Assembly: GCA_027257055.1 (NCBI GenBank)
Contig: JAPVLO010000007.1
Coordinates: 9,734,001-9,798,000 of the forward strand
Length of the DNA stretch: 64,000 bases
Origin: Cephalopachus bancanus
Taxonomy: Eukaryota > Chordata > Mammalia > Primates > Tarsiidae
Reading direction: 5' to 3'
The stretch's first letter is position 1. Each line of letters opens with the position of its first letter. The translations under genes were made by a program, and so were the position numbers. The notes below the pieces were generated by a model. It was given only the letters and a program-made list of their open reading frames with translations. It was not told the DNA's origin and did no database searches. Positions 56,270 through 64,000 of the stretch are shown piece by piece.

Positions 56270-56556
56270 TCTTTTTTTGGTTTTTGAGTCAGGGTCTTAC
56301 TCTGTTGCCCAGACTGGAGTGCAGTGACACACCCACAGCTACTGCAGCCTCGACCTGCCAGGCTCAGGCAGTCCTTCTGCCTCAGCCTCCCAAGTAGCTG
56401 GGATTACAGGCATGCACCGCTTCACTTGGCTAATTGATTTGTTGTAGAGACGAGGTCTCGCCAAGTTGCCCAGGCTGCTCTTGAACCCCTGTGCTCGGGC
56501 AAACCTCTCGTCTCCGCCTCCCAAAGTACTGAGATGACTGGTGTGAGCCCGGCCCA
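56270..56556 (-). mobile_element. Alu, intermediate type
   Basis: GAGTCAGGGTCTTACTCTGT, GATTTGTTGTAGAGACGAGG, GTCTCGCCAAGTTGCCCAGG. The end is GAGCCCGGCCC, with the CACCGTG part missing. Confidence 0.92.
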
Positions 56557-56639
56557 ATATGCATTTTGCCTGGACTTTCTACAGTGATGGGGTGTAAGTC
56601 TGAGGTTGGTGGTGGGTGTTTCTACCTAAGAATGAAGCC

Positions 56640-56850
56640 AAGAGAGGAAAGCAATATTGAGAGAGGGATAAGGATTCCTGGCGGCCTCTTTAGCCCCTGG
56701 ATCCAGCTGTGCTTGAAGCCACCAGTCATTTTAACCACCTGAGCCAATACATTTTCTCCTTTATTTAAACCAGTTCACATAGGGTTTGCACTTGCCTGCA
56801 GTTAAATAAACTTCATGAAGTGTCTTGGGTCAGAAACCTGCGTTGAAGCA
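56640..56850 (+). repeat. Unnamed CCAAT-bearing repeat, 3' part
   Basis: CCTCTTTAGCCCCTGGATCC, AGCTGTGCTTGAAGCCACCA, GAGCCAATACATTTTCTCCT and TTTAAACCAGTTCACATAGG line up with 31450-31590 and 15980. Confidence 0.6.
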
Positions 56851-57753
56851 TCAAAACAGTGTTCCTTTCCAACCCTACGCCAGGGTGGTCAGGAATACCG
56901 AGTGCCGGCTGAACACGGCTGGCACCTGCCCCCTCTTTCAATTTATCTGAGGAAAAAAACACATTGAGTCTTGCCCGCACTCCAAGGATTCAGAGAGAGG
57001 GCCAAGGGGAGCGATGAGGAGGAAGACAGAGCCTTCTCTCAGAAAGAAACAGAGATTGTTGGCAATATTGAAAGGCTGAAAGGCCGGGCCCAAGAGGAGG
57101 GCCGGGTTGATAGGGGCTTAGTCCGTGGGTGTCAAGGGCTGGAAGGAAGTCGGCAGGTTGACATGGAGCCCACAGGTGGGAGTGGGCGGGGCCTGGCTCT
57201 CGCCCCAGCAGCTCTGAACCTAGTTGCTTTTGGCGGCTGTCGCTTCCTGTTTTCAGAGGGAAGGAGGCGTCAGTACAGAAAAGCCTCCCCTGCTTACTGG
57301 AGAGCAAGCCTTTCTCACAAAGCACTATTTTTCGCTGCATTCAGGGCAGATGAATCAGACACCAGCAGTTCCCATTTATTTTGTACAAAACAGGGTTCTG
57401 TGATGATGGGAAGGTCTTTGGCAAGGCCAGCGGGTTTTATTGAGAGCAGAAGAATGAGTGAATCAGTCCAAGATGTTAGACCAAACCCAAACACACCCGG
57501 CTCCCCCCAGTGAGACAGGGCTGGCGCTCGGCCTCTCAAGAAAGAGGGAGCCACGCTGGCTATCGGACCCTGGCTTCCCACTCAAGACCGTTTCCTCACA
57601 ACGAGGTCTCTTGAATCCCAAGGCCCGTTTGGGTGCTGGAAACACCACACCACTCCGCCAAACGCATGGCTTCCTGTTTTCCCGCCTAACCCGTCTCGAA
57701 TCCAGGAGTGATGGTGTTCCAGCAAGGAAACATGTTCTTATGTTAAAAAGTTC
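56851..57753. other. Unique DNA, GC box
   Basis: GGGAGTGGGCGGGGCCTGGC at 57178 is a consensus GC box. A plus-strand frame of 180 codons (56971-57513) is Arg/Glu/Gly-rich with no domain I know. No exon called. Confidence 0.45.
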
Positions 57754-58042
57754 TAGGCCAGGCACGGAGACTCACACCTACAATCCTAGCACTTTGAGAG
57801 GCCGAGGAAAGAGGATTGCTTGAACTCAGGAGTTTGAGACAGGCTGGGCAACAAAGTGGGACCCCATCTCTACAAAATATTAAAAAATTAGCCGGACATG
57901 GTGGTGTATACCTGTAGTCCCAGCTACTTGAGAGGCTGAGGCAGGAGGATCTCTTGAGCCCAAGGTTGAGGCTGCAGTGAGCCATGATCATGCCACTGCA
58001 CTCCAGTCTGGATGAAAAAGTGAGACCAACTCAAAAAAAAAA
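57754..58042 (+). mobile_element. Alu, old type
   Basis: GGCACGGAGACTCACACCTA, linker ACAAAATATTAAAAAATTAG, GAGGCTGCAGTGAGCCATGA, end GAGACCAACTC. Confidence 0.93.
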
Positions 58043-58349
58043 TTCCAACCTGCTGTCTATAGCTAATTTGAGGCCAAATCCTCAGACAACACCCACGTCT
58101 AAGCAGCGACCCCATCTCAGTCTAACTGTAAGAAGAGACTTGAAGCAGCAGTCTGGACAGTTTCTCAAGGCCCCATCTCAGCCCAGGGGGTGACGCAAAA
58201 TTCACTCATGTTTCTGGAAAACCAATGAGGTTGTGGGAAGAAGGTCTTCCATCTGTATGACATTCCTGTGGTGATCATCCTGGCTGTGAATGAGAACTTA
58301 GCCAAGATTCCATGGCAACCTTGCCATACACAGGTAAAGAAACAGGCAT
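58043..58349. other. Unique DNA
   Basis: Nothing recognised. Confidence 0.4.
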
Positions 58350-58470
58350 GTCGCTGGACACAGTGGCATGTACCTATAATCCCAGCACTTTGGGAGGCCA
58401 GGACAGGATCGTTTGAGACCGGCCTAGGCAACATAATGAGACTCTGTCTCTACAAAAATGTCAAAATAAT
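58350..58470 (+). mobile_element. Alu left monomer
   Basis: GCTGGACACAGTGGCATGTA to CTCTACAAAAATGTCAAAAT; joins the next Alu directly. Confidence 0.85.
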
Positions 58471-58766
58471 GCCAGGCGTGGTGGCTCACGCCTATAATCC
58501 CAGCACTTTGGGAGGTGGAGGAGAGAGGATTGCCTGAGCCCAGGGGTTCGAGACCAGCCTGGGCAACTGGGTGAGACCTCGTCTCTACAACAAATAAAAA
58601 AAAATTAGCCAGGCATGGTGCATGCCTGTGGTTCCAGCTACTTGGAAGGCTGAGGCGGAAAGATCTCTTGCACCCAGGAGGTCAAGACTGTGGTGAGCCA
58701 TGATTGTGCCATTGCACTCCAGCCTGAGGGACAGAGTGAGACACCAACTCAAAAAAAAAAAAAAAG
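58471..58766 (+). mobile_element. Alu, intermediate type
   Basis: GGCGTGGTGGCTCACGCCTA, GGGTTCGAGACCAGCC, ACAACAAATAAAAAAAAATT, CTACTTGGAAGGCTGAGGCG, GACACCAACTC then A15. It mixes ancestral (GTGAGCCATGA) and lemur-type (CACCAACTC) states. Confidence 0.93.
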
Positions 58767-58984
58767 AAGGAAGGAAAAGGATGAGCTCCTCTTGTGAGCC
58801 TATCTTCTATTGCCAGAGAGGAACGTCTTTACCAGAGGCCACCAGAAGACTCCTCCTTACATCTCACTGGTTAGGGCCAGGCACAAGGAATTCTGGGAAA
58901 GTGGGTTTCTGGGAGGTGTCCTTTGTGTCATGAGAGGTGGACTCTGCCAGCATGAAATAGGGGGAAAGAAGCAACTCTTGGGTG
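58767..58984. other. Unique DNA
   Basis: Nothing recognised. Confidence 0.4.
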
Positions 58985-59585
58985 GATAACTATGGTTTGT
59001 TTTCAGGTTTTAAAAATGGCCGCCAGCTCGTTGTCATTCCTCCCATTGAGAGATAGTGTCTATATTCCCTCCCCATGATTCTGGGCAGGGCCGTAATTGC
59101 TTCTACCATTAGCACATGATGGCGCAGACACTGTGTGACTTCCAGGACCTTCATGAGGCTAGGCTATCAAAAGCCACACAGGTTCCGCCTAGATTTTTCA
59201 AGATGTTCATCCCCTGGGAAGCCAGTCACCACATAAGCAGTGTGACTACCCTGAGACCATCATGCTGGAGAATCCAAGAGTAGGGGTTCCAGTCACCAGT
59301 TGCATCTGGAAGCGACCTCCCAGCCACCCTCACCAAGGTACCAGATATGTGAGTGGCGCTATCATGGACCCTCCAGTCCAGCTCATCTGCCAACTAGGTG
59401 CCACTGAGTGACCTCAGCTCATGCCATAAGTAGCAGAAGAATTGCCCTGATGGGCCTTGCTCAAGTTCCTGGCCCAAAGAATCCATGAGATGGAAAACAG
59501 TGGTTTTGGTTTTAGGTCACTGTGTTTGGGAGAAGATTGTTATAGAGCAGTAAACACCTGGAGTAATAACTAACAGATGTGTCAC
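58985..59585 (+). mobile_element. MaLR/ERVL-type LTR, diverged
   Basis: ATTCTGGGCAGGGCCGTAAT, GGAAGCCAGTCACCACATAA, CCCTGAGACCATCATGCTGG, GAGTGACCTCAGCTCATGCC and TTTTAGGTCACTGTGTTTGG: the 3' order of MLT-type LTRs. Confidence 0.7.
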
Positions 59586-60110
59586 AGACGGCCAGTGGAG
59601 AAGGGGTGGCTTTGAGTATTTGTAAGGTAATTCCTAGCGACCCTCAGACATACTGGGGAAGAAAGGTGAGGGGCATTCTGGGGACTCTGCTGATCCTGGT
59701 GGAGTTGAATTGAATTACCACTGCAAATAAGCCCTCACCTTGCTACTATACCCTCACATAAGTACACATGAGAACAGAAAGTTTACGTTCTATCAGAAAA
59801 ATAAGTTAAAGGAATTATTTGGGTAATTTCAGGATAAATTAAGATCAGGAATTCATAGTGCCTCAAATAAGAATACAAGTATGAAGGAGTGGAGTTATTA
59901 TACAGGGGCCATTCTAGTCTTTACTCTAGCAAATCGTGTATTAAGAAACGTCTGTTCTTACCAATTCTTACAAAGTCTGAGGCAAACAAATGAGTTGGAC
60001 GGGCCTAGACTCAAAGCCATGCACTGTCCTTTACTGCCAGGAACTGTGGCGTGGCGAACGCCTGTTGGTCTTCCTGAGTGGCACAATTCCCCCTTCTCCT
60101 AGGAAAAGCA
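59586..60110. other. Unique DNA
   Basis: No repeat or exon recognised. Confidence 0.4.
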
Positions 60111-60605
60111 CCTTGATTTTTTTTAAAGGAACGTGGTTGATTTGTTACAAAAATATCCCCAGACCTTTACCCTTCCCTCCATCCATGCTCCTTTGCACTG
60201 TGACTTTACAGCCCTTCCTATCAAGAGGTAAAGTCTATTGCCCTTCCTGTTGATTCTGGGCTGGTCTGGGACTGGCCTTGGCCAACAGAATGTTCCAGAA
60301 CCTGTGGTGTGCCAGTTTCAAATTTATGCTCAAGAGACTTTGTGCTCTCTGCTCCCGCTCTTGGCTCTCTGTGGCTGCCATGGGCGCCAGCCCGGGCTAG
60401 CCTGCTGGAGGGCGAGAGCCCGTGAGGAACAGAGCAGGAGCTCCCCAGCCTATAGCCAGTCAGCCCTGAGAAGACCCACCTCGGCCAATTGCAGGTGACC
60501 ATGGCAGGCACAAGGGTGCCTAGCTGAGACCAGAAGTCTCCAGCTTGGTCCAGCCTCAATTGCTAACTCACAGAATCATGAGCTAAACAAATGGTTATTC
60601 CTTCC
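60111..60605 (+). mobile_element. MaLR/ERVL-type LTR
   Basis: CCTTGGCCAACAGAATGTTC, CCGGGCTAGCCTGCTGGAGG, CAGCCTCAATTGCTAACTCA and CAGAATCATGAGCTAAACAA match the recalled MLT-type LTR order. Confidence 0.78.
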
Positions 60606-60925
60606 AACCACTCTTGGGGATGGTTTATTATGTGGCAAGAGTTATGCAACACATGGAATGATCCTGCCGTCTCCCCACCCGTGTGGGCAGGTGTGATCCT
60701 TCCATGGTCAAGCAGAGCAAAAGACAGGATTTTGGTAACTATCAAGAAATCTGTGTTAGGGTTGCTAAGATGGTAGACCTTAAGCCCAGGTGCCAAGGAA
60801 CACCTGGCAGCATCTGGGTGATCCTGTTTGGGAATGAAATCACCACCAGAGGAAAGCAAGACGAAGAGAAAGTCCTGGTTTCGTCTGAGCTCCTTAATCC
60901 AGCAGTACCTGAAGCCAGACTACCT
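60606..60925. other. Unique DNA
   Basis: TGGTTATTCCTTCC may be the LTR end; nothing else recognised. Confidence 0.4.
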
Positions 60926-61015
60926 CAGTCTTCTCGGCTACATAAATGAATTCGTTCCATGGAGTTTCTGTTTCTGTCACTTTCAACCAAAAGACTCCCG
61001 ACTCATACATGGCAC
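60926..61015 (+). repeat. Unnamed CCAAT-bearing repeat, 3' end
   Basis: GTTTCTGTTTCTGTCACTTT, CAACCAAAAGACTCCCGACT. The best-kept example of the terminal motif. Confidence 0.55.
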
Positions 61016-61017
61016 GT

Positions 61018-61175
61018 GATTTTAACCACCTGCATCTCAGTGTCTTCTCCTGTATATAACAAGAGACTGGGAGTAACAAGCCAGGAATAACAATAGAACC
61101 TCTACCTCCTGGCATTGCCACAGTGATCAGATGAGACGCAACATGAACGCCTGACGCAGAACCAGCGCTCAATAG
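61018..61175 (+). mobile_element. MIR
   Basis: TTTTAACCACCTGCATCTCA, GTGTCTTCTCCTGTATATAA and CAGAACCAGCGCTCAATAGA in sense MIR order. Confidence 0.82.
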
Positions 61176-62062
<887 letters not shown>

Positions 62063-62490
62063 TCTTTTTAAAAATCACCTGTCCCAACCAACTAAATAGA
62101 TCCCATGAACCATGATGAATCATAAGCCAAAGTTGGAAGAGCACTGCTCTCATTCACAAAGATTGCCTCGCCAACCATGGACTGGGCACAGAGCACAGAA
62201 CCCACAGGAAGGACTGCCTCGGCCTCCATGTGGAGAAGTAGGGTCCTCTGATTATGGAATGTTCTTCTGGTAGCAAAAATGCAATGTGTTGGGGGTGAAA
62301 AAGGCAAATAAGTATCAATAGGAAGACTTCTTTCCATCAGGTAAGGAATTGCCTCAGATACAGAAGAAAGACTTGAGAGCTTGGAGAGTTAGCAGGGCAA
62401 AGGGGCAACGTTTCCCTAGACCTCACCCCTTCAACACACTGTCCATTGTGCTTTCCTGTGGCACTGATCGGGACCTGAGACTGCCTTGCA
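62063..62490. other. Unique DNA
   Basis: Nothing recognised. Confidence 0.4.
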
Positions 62491-62622
62491 GTCGTGTGTT
62501 TTGTCTCTCTGCTCTAAGAATGCTGATTCCACAAAAGCAGGGACCTGGAATCCTAGAGCCCAGAATAGTATTGGGTGCTCAGTAGGTGCCCAACAAGTTT
62601 GTTGAATGAATGAAGGATGGAA
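62491..62622 (+). mobile_element. L2 3' end
   Basis: GCTCTAAGAATGCTGATTCC, AGCAGGGACCTGGAATCCTA, GGGTGCTCAGTAGGTGCCCA and GTTTGTTGAATGAATGAAGG: the L2 terminus. Confidence 0.88.
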
Positions 62623-63411
62623 GGAAGGATCTGAATGTGGACTTGCCTTTTCCTAAGTTCTGAGCCAGAATGGGCTTTTGTTACAATGGGGATCCCCGGA
62701 TTTCGCAAACCAGCCTTTGGAAAAATGCAACAAAGATGAAATTTAATCTCTTTGGGGAATTTGAAGTCTTGCCTTGGACCTTTTTTTAAAAAACTAAATA
62801 TGGGTATATTTGGCTAAAAAAGATGACAGAATAAAAGCCTGACATCTGTCTCCAGTGGGATTAGTTGATTTGCTTTTCCTTAAACACTGACAAGTGGCTG
62901 AAGTAAAATGTCCAGAGTCAGAGAGAAACCTATAAGAAAGAGAATGAAACAGGGACAAAGGAGAGACAGAGAGAGACACAGACGGAGAGAAAATAGGCAA
63001 AATGGTCCTTTTACCTCTGCTTGACCAGGTGCAGGCCCTTAAGCACCCGCCAGCCATCTGTCCTAGGCTAACGAGAGGTTTCCAGCAAGGCTGCCATAGA
63101 GCCTCGCATAAAACAGGGCTCTAAGGCCCCTGGAATGATGTTTCTCAGTCCTAAGGTGATACCAGCTAGCACCTCACTGGGACTCAGGAACACCCTCACA
63201 CACAGGTAAGGATGACTAAACCTCAACAAGTGGGTAGCTTCAGCTGCCTGTCTCGTTCTCATCTAAACCTAACAACTTAAACTACTTAGTGGACATGACA
63301 TAATTTTAAAAATGGAATGCCAAGAAAAAGGCCCAAATTGGCTCCAACACTGACCGGGATTTTACATTCCAAATAATAATAATAATAATACGTCTGTCAT
63401 CTGTAACTCTT
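62623..63411. other. Unique DNA, A/T-rich
   Basis: GA-rich at 62930-62995; (AAT)6 at 63373-63391. No exon recognised. Confidence 0.45.
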
Positions 63412-63547
63412 CTACAAGTTCCAACAATTAAGTTCACCAACCATCCTAGAGAAAGCGCCACATACCTCATTGCTGAATATCACTATGGTCACCTTCAAAG
63501 GCCTCCCCTTGGGGAGCTATGCATGACACCAGCACCTAGTCTACCCG

Positions 63548-63745
63548 TCAAAGCCATCGTCGTATTAACCTTGATGTCCTGAATATCATCAAATGTCTTG
63601 CTTTCAATATTTCCTTTACCTTTGGGTAAAGAAAAAAGTCACTGGGGGGCCAGATCAGGTGAGTAGGGAGGGTGTTCCAAAATAGTTGCTTGTACAGTAC
63701 TGCCAAGGTAAGCGCACAGTGGCAAGTTCGCGAATTCAATGGTCA
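63548..63745 (-). pseudogene. Mariner transposase, middle part, broken
   Basis: The minus-strand frame shows PSDFFLYPKVKEILKARH, matching the conserved region around the third catalytic Asp of D,D34D mariner transposases, preceded by an NTLP.HLIWPP stretch. The second Asp motif upstream (DNARPH in the family) is degraded to NSRTCH. A frameshift follows KARH. It joins a shortened C-terminal part at 63470-63547. Confidence 0.78.
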
Positions 63746-63750
63746 GACCT

Positions 63751-63888
63751 CAGCAAAAAACGATGATGGATCTGATGGCCATTCCAGAAAAAGAGTTCCA
63801 AAATTGTTTTGACAGGTGGACTAGGCGCTGGCGTCGGTGCATAGCTTCCCAAGGGGAGTCCTTTGAAGGTGACCGTAGTGATATTCAG
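63751..63888 (+). pseudogene. Mariner transposase, C-terminal part
   Basis: The plus-strand frame reads MMDLMAIPEKEFQNCFDRW then RRWRRCIASQGESFEGDRSD and a stop after IQQ. The RW..RW..C....G..FEGD pattern is the C-terminal signature of mariner transposases. There is no upstream part on this strand. Confidence 0.82.
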
Positions 63889-64000
63889 CAATGAGGTATA
63901 GAGCGATTTTTCTAGAATGATTGGTAAACCTAGTTGTTGGACCTCCTACAGTATACAAACACATAACTGTGGGACATTCCATCCTTCTTGATAACTAAAC

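Larger units (their letters stand above)
63412..63950. mobile_element. Palindromic mariner derivative
   Basis: Two inverted copies of the 3' end of one mariner-type DNA transposon. Outer ends match as inverted repeats: AGTTCCAACAATTAAGTTC at 63418 and, on the minus strand, AGGTCCAACAACTAGGTTT from 63945. A TA dinucleotide lies at both edges. Left arm (minus, about 63412-63560) and right arm (plus, about 63808-63950) both encode the transposase C-terminus. The middle holds a transposase segment on the minus strand only. No copy is intact. Confidence 0.82.

Noticed and set aside
56971..57513. 180-codon open frame near a GC box
   Set aside because: In unique DNA, but composition is Arg/Gly/Glu-rich in a GC-rich stretch, with no homologue I recognise and no splice or poly(A) evidence. 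Left as unique DNA rather than called.

Overview
The window is 64 kb of nuclear DNA from a primate, most likely a strepsirrhine (lemur-like) rather than human. The key evidence is the Alu population. Besides old Alu copies of the kind shared by all primates, there is a large group with features I do not know from monkey or ape Alus: a left arm reading GGCTCAGCCTGTAATCCC (one C lost next to the A box), a middle linker ACAATAAATCAAAAAAT, a right arm with GCCCAGCAGGT and GGTGGCCG, and a 3' end GACTCCAACTC. These copies are the youngest here: they are CpG-rich, little diverged, and several have perfect 14-16 bp target-site duplications (TSDs). L1 3' ends at 10.2, 16.0 and 38.2 kb also look lineage-specific. 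No galago-type tRNA/Alu fusion elements were seen. The species cannot be named from this sequence.

I could not support any protein-coding exon. Nearly every long reading frame runs through Alu, L1, L2 or LTR sequence, and the remaining frames in unique DNA carry no motif I recognise. The window therefore reads as intergenic or intronic DNA in a moderately GC-rich, SINE-dense region. Exons shorter than about 100 bp, or of genes I do not know, could be missed.

Layout. 0-5.7 kb: unique DNA, then an old L1M with two Alus and a long GT tract. 5.9-6.6 kb: three SINEs in tandem. 7.9-9.3 kb: a GC-rich, CCAAT-box-bearing inverted repeat whose arms flank old L1 and L2 fragments. 9.8-11.4 kb: an LTR split by an L1 and followed by a lemur-type Alu. 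11.4-17.4 kb: MIRs, L1M pieces and several young Alus. 17.4-23 kb: unique DNA, L2, an MLT1-type LTR with a monomeric Alu, and a CAT-rich tract. 23-27.7 kb: a hAT element with two nested Alus, then an internal MaLR retrovirus-like remnant with two young Alus. 27.7-31.6 kb: MIR pair, unique DNA, L2, and a CCAAT cluster. 32.6-39.7 kb: dense Alus, a second split hAT, L1M and L1 3' ends, and one free right Alu monomer. 39.8-48 kb: hAT, MIRs, L2, microsatellites and an Alu fold-back chimera. 48.4-54.3 kb: a cluster of three Alus flanked by three copies of one target site, an internally expanded Alu, and a long L2. 55-62 kb: Alus, hAT, two LTRs and a second expanded Alu. 63.4-63.95 kb: a palindromic mariner derivative built from two inverted 3' ends.

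The most interesting signals are the fold-back mariner, a tRNA T-arm-like stem-loop at the B box of the young Alus, the inverted CCAAT-bearing arms with a 26-bp identical core, and the triple-target-site Alu cluster. Family names rest on recalled consensus sequences, not on a search; boundaries are mostly good to about 5-15 bp.
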